Of a DNA stretch of 64,000 bases, positions 1-8,800 are shown piece after piece. The stretch is from Paraburkholderia sp. SOS3. GTDB lineage: Bacteria > Pseudomonadota > Gammaproteobacteria > Burkholderiales > Burkholderiaceae. How positions within the stretch are numbered: position 1 is the first letter of the stretch; the number at the start of each line of letters is the position of its first letter. The position numbers were made by a program, and so were the translations under genes. The stretch is taken from assembly GCF_001922345.1 (NCBI RefSeq), contig NZ_CP018812.1, positions 620,001 through 684,000 of the forward strand, given 5' to 3'. Below the pieces are notes generated by a model, which did not search any database, was not told where the DNA came from, and saw nothing but the letters and a program-made list of their open reading frames with translations.

Positions 1-1
1 C

Positions 2-169
2 GCATGGCTACCGAAGAGCCTGATCGAAAGCGAGCTCGAGGACGGCGTGCTCGAGCCCGCCGGCGAGCGCCGCTGGATGCTCGATCTCGAACTGCGCGTC
101 TATCGCGACCGCGGCAACACCGCGCCGTTGCTGGCCGACCTGTGGCATCACATCGCCGCCGCGAACTGA
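2..169 (+). CDS. LysR-type regulator, C-terminal fragment (cut by window edge)
   Basis: The frame is open from the window edge and ends at the TGA at 167-169, giving 55 residues. It reads AWLPKSLIESELEDG and ends in WMLDLELRVYRDR plus an ADLWHHI helix. This resembles the last part of the effector-binding domain of LysR-type regulators, where a WLP-type turn and a final strand and helix are usual. The DNA-binding end lies outside the window, so the target is unknown. It could regulate the symporter gene 190 bases downstream on the same strand. The family call rests on a short segment. Confidence 0.6.
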   Translation, partial: AWLPKSLIESELEDGVLEPAGERRWMLDLELRVYRDRGNTAPLLADLWHHIAAAN

Positions 170-258
170 CTTCGCATGGTTATGCGAGCGCCGCATAGCT
201 CGATGCAAGCACCGCATCCCGCGAATTTTGTTCGCCTCTAGTATCCGTACTGTCTTCC

Positions 259-278
259 GGTGTCATGGCTATGACACC
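259..278. promoter_or_regulatory. Perfect inverted repeat upstream of the symporter gene
   Basis: GGTGTCAT and ATGACACC form a perfect 8-bp dyad around a 4-base centre. It lies about 85 bases before the symporter start and is not followed by a T run, so an operator or leader hairpin fits better than a terminator. The rest of 170-361 holds no convincing gene. Confidence 0.4.
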
Positions 279-361
279 GAGGAGGAGACCATCGATGCGC
301 GATCCGGTAACCGATCGTGCACGGGGCGCTTGCGCCCGCAACAACCGGATAGAAGAGGACA

Positions 362-1645
362 ATGATGAAAAGCCGTCTCACACTGCAGATCGCCGCGGGC
401 ATGGTGCTAGGGGTGATCGTGGGCTATGCCTGTCATGTCGGCGCCGCCGACGCCGCGTCGGCCAGGACGATCGCCGGATACTTCACCATCATCACCGATA
501 TTTTTCTGCGCCTCATCAAGATGATCATCGCGCCGCTCGTGTTTGCCACGCTTGTCGCGGGACTGGCGGGCATGGACAGCGGCGATGAGGTGGGACGCAT
601 CGGTTTGCGCACCATCGGATGGTTCGTCGTCGCGTCGCTGTTCTCGCTTGCGCTCGGGCTCGTACTTGCCAATACGCTGCAGCCGGGCGCTGCGCTGCAC
701 ATGAGTGCGAGCGGCACGGACGTCAGTACCGGCCTGAACACGGCCGGACTCAACTTCAAGGACGTGGTCGAACACGCGTTCCCGACGAGCCTGCTCGACG
801 CGATGGCGCGCAACGACATCTTGCAGATTCTCGTCTTCTCCGTGTTCTTCGGCGTGGGCCTGAGCGCGCTCAAGCGCGACCCGCGCGTGCAGGCGATCGT
901 GCACGCGGTCGACGGGCTGGTCTCGGTGATGCTGCGGCTAACCGGCTATGTCATGCGCGCGGCGCCCATCGGCGTGTTCGGCGCGATCGCGTCGGCCGTC
1001 ACCTTGCGCGGCCTCGACGTGCTGTTTACCTACGGCAAGCTGATCGGTTCGTTCTATGTCGGCCTCGTGCTGTTGTGGGCCGTGCTGATCGGTCTCGGCT
1101 ATGCGTTCCTGGGCCGGCGCGTGTTCACGCTACTGAAGTGTGTGCGCGAGCCCGCGATGCTGGCCTTCTCGACGGCGAGTAGCGAAGCCGCTTATCCGCG
1201 TCTGCTCGAACAGCTGGAGCGCTTTGGCGTCAGCAAGAAGGTCGCGGGCTTCACGTTGCCGCTCGGCTATGCCTTCAATCTCGACGGCTCGATGATGTAC
1301 CAGTCGTTCGCGGCGATCTTTATCGCGCAGGCGTTCGGCATGGACATGCCGCTGTCGCAGCAGATACTGATGCTGCTCGTGCTGATGCTGAGCAGCAAGG
1401 GCATGGCAAGCGTGCCGCGCGGCTCGGTGGTCGTGGTGGCCGCGGTTGCGCCGCTCTTCCATCTGCCGGCCGAGGGCGTCGTGCTGGTGCTGGCGGTGGA
1501 CCAGATTCTGGACATGGGTCGCACGATGACGAACGTGATCGGCAACAGCGTGGCGACCGCGGTGATCGCGAAGTGGGAGGCACGGCGTGCCGGCGCGCGG
1601 GCGAGCGAGGGCGCGCAGTTCGAGCAGTTGCAAGGCGAGGCCTGA
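362..1645 (+). CDS. Dicarboxylate/amino acid:cation symporter (DAACS family)
   Basis: A 427-residue inner-membrane transporter of the DctA/GltP fold. It has the expected series of N-terminal membrane helices and then the two re-entrant loop regions: a serine-rich STASSEAAYPR segment, a GYAFNLDGSMMYQ segment, and SSKGMASVPRG before the final NVIGNSVAT helix. The family imports C4-dicarboxylates, aspartate or glutamate with protons or sodium. ATG codons lie at 362 and 365, with the purine-rich AGAGGA just upstream. The next gene encodes an Asp/Glu racemase-family enzyme 19 bases later, which suggests an acidic amino acid as substrate. That substrate is inferred from context only. Confidence 0.88.
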   Translation: MMKSRLTLQIAAGMVLGVIVGYACHVGAADAASARTIAGYFTIITDIFLRLIKMIIAPLVFATLVAGLAGMDSGDEVGRIGLRTIGWFVVASLFSLALGLVLANTLQPGAALHMSASGTDVSTGLNTAGLNFKDVVEHAFPTSLLDAMARNDILQILVFSVFFGVGLSALKRDPRVQAIVHAVDGLVSVMLRLTGYVMRAAPIGVFGAIASAVTLRGLDVLFTYGKLIGSFYVGLVLLWAVLIGLGYAFLGRRVFTLLKCVREPAMLAFSTASSEAAYPRLLEQLERFGVSKKVAGFTLPLGYAFNLDGSMMYQSFAAIFIAQAFGMDMPLSQQILMLLVLMLSSKGMASVPRGSVVVVAAVAPLFHLPAEGVVLVLAVDQILDMGRTMTNVIGNSVATAVIAKWEARRAGARASEGAQFEQLQGEA

Positions 1646-1664
1646 ACCCTCCGGAACCCGCACC

Positions 1665-3176
1665 ATGAAAGTATCGACGACGGATTCTGCCCGGCGCTCG
1701 TTCGGCATCATCGGCGGCCTCGGGCCGCTCGCCGGGGCCGACATCTTTTTCAAACTTGTCAAGGCAACGCCCGCACGCAGCGACGCCGAGCATTTCGATG
1801 TGGTGTTCGAGCAGCACCCGTTTCCGAATGCAGGCGGCTCGCGCGCCGCGACGACCGAACGCAAGCTATACATCTTCGACATGATTCGCAACTTCGAGAA
1901 GCGCGGCATTACGACTGCGGTGCTGCCGTGCTTTCTCAGTCACAGTTTTATCGATCAGTTGCAGGAAAATGCGTCGCTGCAGATCGTCGACATGCTCGAC
2001 GGACTGCGCGGGCACGTCAGGCGACGCTATCCGTTGGTACGGCGAATCGGTGTACTGACCTCCGACTATTTGCGTGATGTGCGGCTGTTCGAGAGGTATT
2101 TCACGCCGCCCGAATTCGACGTGCTGCATCCGCGCGTGCGGCAGGCGGCTGCGATGGACGATGTGACGGGCGCGGTTTATGGAGCCGACGGCATCAAGGC
2201 GGGCAATCTGAGCGGCAGACCGATCGAGTTGTTACGCGCCGCGTGCGCCGATCTGATTGCCCAGGGTGCCGAACTGATCCTGCCCGGACTCACCGAGATC
2301 CCGCTCGTCGCCGATCAGCTCGGCACGCTCGGCGTTCCGCTCCTGGATTCGAACCAGGTCTATGCGCACTATGCGGCGAACGGTCACTACGACAGCCGTG
2401 CACGTGTCTTCAAGGTTGGCGTGGTGGGCGGCGTCGGACCGGCGGCCACGGTGGATTTCATGCACAAGATCGTGCGCAACACCCCTGCTTCGCGCGACCA
2501 GGACCATATCAAGCTGCTGGTCGAGCAGAATCCGCAGATTCCGGATCGCACCGAGAATCTGATCGGCGACGGGCCCGATCCGACGGTCTCGCTCTATGCG
2601 ACATGCAAGAAGCTCGAAGCGGGCGATGCGGACATTATCGCAATTCCCTGCAATACGGCGCACGCCTACGTCGAGCGCATTCAACCGTATCTGAGCGTGC
2701 CGATCGCGAATATGCTGACGGTAACCGTCGAATACTTGCGCAGTTCGTTTCCCGCGCTGCGCGAGGTGGGTCTGCTCGCGACTAGCGGCACGATCGCGAG
2801 CGGCGTCTATCAGAAAGCGTTCGAGGCCTGCGGGCTGACCCAGGTGGTGCCGGGTCCGGCGCTGCAGGCCCGCGTAATGAACGCGATCTACGGTCCGCGC
2901 GGCGTCAAGGCCGGGTTGACGGAAGGGGAGTGTGTCAACGACGTGCGCGCGGCAGTCGATGCATTGATCGACCGCGGCGTCGAAGTGATCGTGCTCGGCT
3001 GCACCGAGCTGCCGCTGTTGCTTGCGCAGGGAGAACATGTGTCGGAGAGCGGCCGCACCGCATGGCTTGCGGATCCGACGGACATTCTCGCGAAGTGCTG
3101 CGTTGCGTATGCGCGCGGTGCCGCAAGTCCGGATCGGGTATTTCCGCTGGTCGGCGCCGACGCGATCGCTCGCTAG
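1665..3176 (+). CDS. Tandem-domain aspartate/glutamate racemase-family protein
   Basis: Cytosolic, 503 residues, with two racemase modules in one chain; each begins with a glycine motif (GIIGGLGPLAG near residue 14, VGVVGGVGPAA near residue 255). Family enzymes use two cysteines. The second module has both: C329 in IPCNTAH and C446 in LGCTELP. The first module keeps C89 (LPCFLSH), but the second position is leucine (L209 in PGLTEIP), so it probably cannot racemise by the normal two-base mechanism. I chose ATG 1665 because an earlier in-frame codon at 1587 would lie inside the symporter gene. Co-transcription with the symporter suggests use of an imported D- or L-amino acid. Hydantoin racemase or maleate isomerase are other options for the fold. 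Confidence 0.82.
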   Translation: MKVSTTDSARRSFGIIGGLGPLAGADIFFKLVKATPARSDAEHFDVVFEQHPFPNAGGSRAATTERKLYIFDMIRNFEKRGITTAVLPCFLSHSFIDQLQENASLQIVDMLDGLRGHVRRRYPLVRRIGVLTSDYLRDVRLFERYFTPPEFDVLHPRVRQAAAMDDVTGAVYGADGIKAGNLSGRPIELLRAACADLIAQGAELILPGLTEIPLVADQLGTLGVPLLDSNQVYAHYAANGHYDSRARVFKVGVVGGVGPAATVDFMHKIVRNTPASRDQDHIKLLVEQNPQIPDRTENLIGDGPDPTVSLYATCKKLEAGDADIIAIPCNTAHAYVERIQPYLSVPIANMLTVTVEYLRSSFPALREVGLLATSGTIASGVYQKAFEACGLTQVVPGPALQARVMNAIYGPRGVKAGLTEGECVNDVRAAVDALIDRGVEVIVLGCTELPLLLAQGEHVSESGRTAWLADPTDILAKCCVAYARGAASPDRVFPLVGADAIAR

Positions 3177-3293
3177 TTCGCCGATGCGTCGGCGTGCCTG
3201 CGCATATGCGAGATGGCCGGAAGGTGGTTGGTATCCCGAATCATAGGGTTGAGGATCGGGCCGGTCTGAACGACCGGCGAGCGGTTCGTGGGC

Positions 3294-3355
3294 TTCGCGT
3301 CTCGCTCAGGCGCTTCGTGCAAACGAAAAGGTAAGAAATCCGACAGATTTACCTT
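3294..3355 (+). promoter_or_regulatory. PIP box (hrpII box) promoter
   Basis: TTCGC at 3294-3298, 15 bases, TTCGT at 3314-3318, then 31 bases to TACCTT at 3350-3355. This meets the published plant-inducible-promoter rule TTCGB-N15-TTCGB-N30-32-YANNNT bound by HrpX/HrpB-type AraC activators. It lies 22 bases before the ATG of the racemase-fold candidate effector. Nothing else is seen in 3177-3376. Confidence 0.85.
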
Positions 3356-3376
3356 GGCGTTTTCACGGAGGTCACT

Positions 3377-5221
3377 ATGGATGTGCAAAACGTCGGCACT
3401 CACAACGCCGCTCATGATTTAACCGAGCCTCAACAGCCCGGTTCGACGGTCACGGAGCAACCCGTTCCACAGTCGAGCCGAATGACTCACACGCTTCCGC
3501 TCGCTTCGCGAGCGATGCCCAGCGCCGCGCCGAAACCGAACGAGTATCAGCGGCGCATCGGTGTGCTTAGTACCGATCCGAAAGCCGGCCATCGTTTCGC
3601 AAGCGAACTGGTCAGGCAGGCCGGTAATGTTACCGACCAGCAGCATGCGGACGCTGTCCTGGTGCAGGCGAACGACCTGCCCGCCGGGGAACGGGGCGAA
3701 GCTGCGACGGCCGGCATCAGACGAGGCATCGACGTGCTGCACGGCACCGGCGCCGGGATCGCGATCGTCACGGATACGGCCGCGCATGCGGATGTGGGCG
3801 TGTTACGGCAGCACCTTGCCAAGTTCGCACCGAACATGGAGTTGATCGATCTGCCGACGAGCGCGCTCGAGAAGCTCGATCAGGACAATCCGGGCGCACG
3901 CAATGTCGGGCTGATCGTGTCGCCGCGCACGTTCCAGACGAATGTGTATCAATCGCGCGCACAGGGCAATAAGGCCTTTCACGCGCATCCAGGCTCGCAC
4001 GACGCGCTGCTCGAGGCCGAGCGGCCGGATGCCGGCAAGGATCAGATTCGGGCCGGACGCGAGGCGTTGCGCAATGCCGTGACCGAAATGGCGAAACGTA
4101 ACGACATCGACGCCATCGTGCTCGGCTATCCGGGCCTGTCGGACGCATTCGGCGAAAGCCACGTCCGGCGTGCGGACGGCACGATGATCCCGGTTATCGA
4201 CAGCAACGCGGCGGCTGCGGGGAAGGCGCTCGAGCAGGCGAAACGCGCGCGCGGCAACGACGGCTCGGACTCAGAGTCCGATTCGGAAGGCTGCCTGAGC
4301 GGATGTCTCGGTTCGCTGAGCCTGAAGCAGGTCGTTACGCCGTTCACGCGTCCGGTCGCGGATCGCCTCGAAGCGCTCGAGCGTTATACGCCGAAAGCGG
4401 GTGTCATGGGCGGCCAGGGCGCGCTTGCCGGCGCGCAATTCATGGGCGAGCTGGTCGAGTTGGGCGACACGCGGCCGGTGCTCGTGCATCAGGCCACCCA
4501 TATCGCCGATCGCACGTCGTTCATCAAGAAGCAGGCGGGCCACGAGTCCATGCAGGACGCCGTCGATCCACGCCCGGAAATGAAGAAGAGTCTCGATCTG
4601 ATGGCGGAAGCCGGGGTCACGCACGCGGTGATCACCTGCAATACGGCTCACAGGTTTCACCCGGACCTTGTCGACCATATCGCGACGCAGGGGCACAACA
4701 TCCAGTTGCTGCATATCGCGGACGCAGCGCTTGATGAAATCAAGCGTCAGCGGCCGAACGAGAAGCATATCGCCTTGATGGCGACCGACGGCACGATCGC
4801 GAGCAGGCTGTACCAGGATCACGACAAAAAGCTCGAATGGATCACGCCGGATCGTGAGACCCAAGAGGTCGCGATGAGAAGCATCTACGACGGCATCAAG
4901 CAGAACAAGATCCAGGAGGGTTCCGATGATGCAGCGCTCGTCGTTGATTCGCTGATTGCGAAGTATCAACGGATGCACGGCGATATGAACCGCTACCCGG
5001 TCATCGTGCTTGGCTGCACGGAGTTCCCGATCGCGCTGCCGAAAGAGATGCGCGAAGCGCGGTGGCCAAACGTCACGTTCGTCGATACGCTCGCGTCGCT
5101 TGCGTATTCGCTGATCGAGAAGTCGCGTGTGCCGGTGCCGACAACGACGCGCAACGTCGACGACGCGGCGAATGTGCTGCGCGTACGGGTGAGCGCACTC
5201 GAGGAAGCCGAAGCCGCATAA
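3377..5221 (+). CDS. Candidate type III effector with two racemase-fold domains
   Basis: 614 residues. The first 55 or so are rich in Ser, Thr, Gln and Pro and look like a type III secretion signal. A first racemase-like module follows (from about residue 60, IGVLSTDPKAG) with no cysteine at either catalytic position (IVLGYPGLSD in place of GCTE). An acidic linker, SDSESDSEG, sits near residue 300. The second module starts near residue 339 (AGVMGGQGALAG) and keeps both cysteines: C421 in ITCNTAH and C547 in LGCTEFP. It resembles the upstream enzyme at several points (TIASxxYQ, IYxGxK), so it may be a diverged paralogue. GGAGG lies 5 bases before the ATG, and a perfect PIP box drives it. Secretion and activity in a host are inferred; it could instead be a cytosolic enzyme. 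Confidence 0.7.
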   Translation: MDVQNVGTHNAAHDLTEPQQPGSTVTEQPVPQSSRMTHTLPLASRAMPSAAPKPNEYQRRIGVLSTDPKAGHRFASELVRQAGNVTDQQHADAVLVQANDLPAGERGEAATAGIRRGIDVLHGTGAGIAIVTDTAAHADVGVLRQHLAKFAPNMELIDLPTSALEKLDQDNPGARNVGLIVSPRTFQTNVYQSRAQGNKAFHAHPGSHDALLEAERPDAGKDQIRAGREALRNAVTEMAKRNDIDAIVLGYPGLSDAFGESHVRRADGTMIPVIDSNAAAAGKALEQAKRARGNDGSDSESDSEGCLSGCLGSLSLKQVVTPFTRPVADRLEALERYTPKAGVMGGQGALAGAQFMGELVELGDTRPVLVHQATHIADRTSFIKKQAGHESMQDAVDPRPEMKKSLDLMAEAGVTHAVITCNTAHRFHPDLVDHIATQGHNIQLLHIADAALDEIKRQRPNEKHIALMATDGTIASRLYQDHDKKLEWITPDRETQEVAMRSIYDGIKQNKIQEGSDDAALVVDSLIAKYQRMHGDMNRYPVIVLGCTEFPIALPKEMREARWPNVTFVDTLASLAYSLIEKSRVPVPTTTRNVDDAANVLRVRVSALEEAEAA

Positions 5222-5229
5222 CGCGGCAA

Positions 5230-5269
5230 GAGGCCGGCATGCGCGCACAGGCGCGCGCACGCCGGCCTC
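5230..5269. terminator. Strong GC hairpin after the racemase-fold effector gene
   Basis: GAGGCCGGC pairs with GCCGGCCTC, and the stem extends inward to about 16 pairs with one mismatch around a 6-base loop. It starts 9 bases after the stop codon. There is no T tract, so it may be a partial terminator or an mRNA-stabilising stem that separates expression of the two genes. Confidence 0.5.
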
Positions 5270-5304
5270 CCGATCTCAACCGGAACACATTGACGGAAAA
5301 TATC

Positions 5305-5739
5305 ATGACCCTTAATACACCTGAAAAAGCAGTCGTTTCGCCGTCGCGCCATGCGATGGAACTCATTGCCCGCGAATTCAACGCCGTGTTGGGCAATAGC
5401 GCGGATGCCGGCCTCGCGCTCGTTGTGGACAATCTCGTCGCGTTGAATATCGCGCCAGTCGGAGCGCAACGCATCGCGGCGTTCTGTCACGTGGGCGATG
5501 CTTCCCGGATGACACCGGATGCATGGATCAGCATGCTGTCCGAGGCTGCGCTGTGGGGTATCGACGGCGAGGCGATGCGCTTCGGCGTATTGGACGACTT
5601 TGTCGCGCTGATGTGGAGCTTTCCGCCGACGCTGCCCGACGCCGAGATTGTCGGCGGTCTGCGTCTGATGCTCGAACGTGCAGTGGCCGTTGCACGGATG
5701 GTGCGCAAGAGCGCCGTTGCGGCGCCCGTGACCGCGTAA
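5305..5739 (+). CDS. Small putative type III chaperone
   Basis: 144 residues, no signal peptide. The protein alternates hydrophobic strands and helices (LALVVDNLVALNI, SEAALWG, LDDFVALMW) with several acidic positions and a basic tail. Size, lack of export signal and position directly before a very large effector-like gene all fit an effector-specific chaperone. I see no diagnostic motif, and I do not recognise a named family. I took ATG 5305 because longer in-frame starts would lie inside the preceding gene. It is probably transcribed from the PIP promoter at 3294, since no separate promoter is visible. Confidence 0.5.
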   Translation: MTLNTPEKAVVSPSRHAMELIAREFNAVLGNSADAGLALVVDNLVALNIAPVGAQRIAAFCHVGDASRMTPDAWISMLSEAALWGIDGEAMRFGVLDDFVALMWSFPPTLPDAEIVGGLRLMLERAVAVARMVRKSAVAAPVTA

Positions 5740-5749
5740 ACACTGACCT

Positions 5750-5784
5750 GCCGGCGATGAGGACAGGTGTCCTGCATCGCCGGC
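5750..5784. terminator. Intergenic hairpin before the large effector-like gene
   Basis: GCCGGCGATG and CATCGCCGGC form a perfect 10-bp stem, with a second AGGAC/GTCCT stem inside it. It begins 10 bases after the chaperone stop and ends shortly before the GGAGAG ribosome-binding site of the next gene. There is no T tract, so attenuation, RNA processing or stability is as likely as termination. Confidence 0.45.
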
Positions 5785-5800
5785 TCACCGGAGAGAACAG

Positions 5801-8800
5801 ATGGATGCGCTATCGGCGCCCGGTCCGTCGCGCAGCGGACCGGCGCAGGAATTCGAACTCGAAGAAGTGGACAAGCACGGCAAAGTTTCTGTACTGGAGA
5901 GCGCGCATACTCCGCAGCCTCATGGCGGCGTGCTGTCTCGCATTCCGCCGCAGATCAGCAGCGGCAGGCGGCTCGATACGCAGATGCACGTGAGGACCGG
6001 CGCGCGTCAAGGCGACACGGATCCGATGCAGCGCTTCGCCGCGCTGCAGTCGAAGTTGCAGGGCGCCGACAGCGAGCCGCCGTCGCGACTGACGAGCCTA
6101 ATGCAATCGCTTGCGCCGGCCAATCTGTATCAGAAAGCGACCGGGTTGTTGTCAGCGAAGCCGGAAGCGGTCGATCAATCGCTCGCGCACGTGCATCGTT
6201 CGGTGATCGGCGCTTCGTTCGAGCATAGCGGCGCGCAGCCGACCACGCTGCTCGGGCATCTGAACAATGGCGGCCCTCACGCATTGAGCAACTTCTGGTC
6301 GGACCCGAGCATCGGACAGGGTGTGGTTCGTCCGTCGCCGCAGTTGTTGAAGGAACTCGACCGCATGGCGGGCAAGGATCGTCATCTGTCGGCACTGGCA
6401 TTGTCCTTTGCGTTCCAGAGCGCGACCGAGCCGCATAAGGTGGCGCCGCCGGCCGCACATGAAATCGGCGCGCTGCGGCTGTTGCAAGCGCCCGACATGC
6501 TCGACAAGATGTCCGCTCGCGTCGCGCGCGGCAAGCCCGACAACGACCCACACGTTGAGCTCGCATATCACGCGCTGCAACGTGCCGCCCAAAGCAATCA
6601 GTTTCCGGAAATGCTCGGTTTGCTGGGCCACAAGCTCGATGAACGGAAGCTGGATGCGCTACAGGGCATGCTGCAGGCAAGCGCATTGGCCAACCGCAGA
6701 GCAGCGGGCGGCGAAGCCGACGAAGCCGGCGGCGGCAACACCGCAACCACGTTTGCGCGACGCACGCAGTCGGCTTTTCATCAGTTGCTCGCGCACGGCG
6801 AGGAAGCCATGACGCCACAGCAGAAGGCCGATGTGTTCGCGTGGCAAAACGGCTTTCGCGACGATGGGCCCGGCTCGCCGCTGGCAACCGTCAAAGCGCG
6901 GCTCGCGGACCTCGCGGAAGCCTACGGCTGCGAAGACGACGCGCTCGCCACTTCACCGCTGCGCGCGGCACGCATGGGCCTCGGCGGCGCGGACCTGCGG
7001 ACCCTGAAAGAGGAAGGGGCGGACGTGCGGGCGCTCGCGGACTCGCCGGCCGTCGAGACGCTTGTGGATCTGCTGCGCGAGCAGACCGCGGCGCGTATTC
7101 ACGCCGCGCAGTCACCCGACGACAAGGCGAAGCTGATCGCACAGCTCGTTGCGCTCGATGCGTGGACGCCCGCGCAAAAGCGCACTAACCGCTTCGAGCT
7201 CAACGACGTCGTCAACGGCCGCGGGTTCGACACGAAACAGATGGATAGCGTGCCTCGCACGGCACTCGACTCGTATTGCCTGCGTGCCGCGCGAAACAGG
7301 CCGGTGCTCACCGGCGAGGGGAACGAGCAGGCGGCGGCGCCGGGCAGCACCGAAGCGCGCAGCAGCGCGGACCTCGCGCGAAGCGCGCTGCGCGAACTCG
7401 CAGACACGCGCATCGGCATCGCGGACCTTGCACATCTGGCGAACGAATACGCGGTGACGGACGAGCAGGTGCGCGAGCGGCATCGCAGCGCATCCGGCGT
7501 CGAGACCGATGCGAACCAGCTGCAAGCGGAACTGCCGCCGCTCGAGCAGGTGTTCGCGCAAGCGGCGCGCGTCATCGACGCGAAAAGTGCGCGGCCGGCC
7601 AGCTCCAGCCCCGAGGATGCGATCAAACTGGTGCGCGACTTCTTCAGTTCGGCTCAGTTCGGCAACAACGTCCGCTATTCGAGAAGCCGGACAGAAGGCC
7701 TCTCGTCGCGCGGCTTTGCGTACAACATCGCGCACCAGGTCTACGCGGATGCGCAGAAGGCCGCGCACCAGCCTGTGCTCGTCCGCGGCAATCTGAGCAC
7801 CGAGGTCTTCTCGGCGGACGTCGTGCGCTATGGTGTCGCGACGCACGGCGGCGAGTGGTCGTTCGGCCACGAAACGCGCTACACGAACGGCGGCGGCGGC
7901 GGTCTGCAGGGCGGACGCAACTTCGGACCGGAGGACCACACGTCGCTGGCGCGAATTGCGGGCGGCCTCGATATCGGCTTTTACGCGCACGACTATTCGT
8001 CGTTCGACGGCATCATGATTCGCTCGATGCGCCGCGTGAATCCGGACTCGGTCGAGCTCGACGCCACGCCGCCGCGCTTTGCGCACTTCGACAAGGAGGT
8101 TCGCGACGAGATGGCCGAGCTGCAGCCGACCATTCGCAAACGCTCGCTTGAACTGATGGAGCGCAAAAGGGCCGGGACACTCGATGAAGATATAGGCGAC
8201 GAGATGCTGAAGACGCTGGCGGACAAGGGCATGTCGTCCGGTCTTTCGCTCGGACTCACGCAACAGGTCACGACGACACATCGCTCGGACATGTCGGCAT
8301 CCGTGGGCGGCTCGCTGACGACCGCGGGCGAAAACGGCGCACGCTTCGGCGCGAGCGCGAGCAGCGGCATCGAAAAGGTCTGGCGCGCACGTTACGAGCA
8401 GACCGATGAGACCGGCGCGGTGCGTGTCGTCAACCATCGCGAAGGGTCCTACACCCGGATGCGCGGCGGCGCGACCTCGGGCATCAATGCGTTCGTCGGT
8501 TCGGCGGGCGTGCCGCCGACCGACGCCGCGTCGGCCTCGATCCTGTTCGACGAAATCGGTGCGAACGCCAAGGTGCGTTTCGTCTATCACAAGGACAAGC
8601 TGGTGCCGCGCTTCTGTTTTTCCGACGCGGAGTTTCCGGACGTCCAGTCGTACGAGCGCTACCTCAACCATCATCGCGAAGAGTACAGCGAGATGTTCAG
8701 CCATCTGCACGGCGGCGATCTTGCGGAGGGCAGCAAGGAACTCGACGCGCACATCGAACTCGTCAAGGGCATCCGCGCACAGAACCACATCAACTATGCA

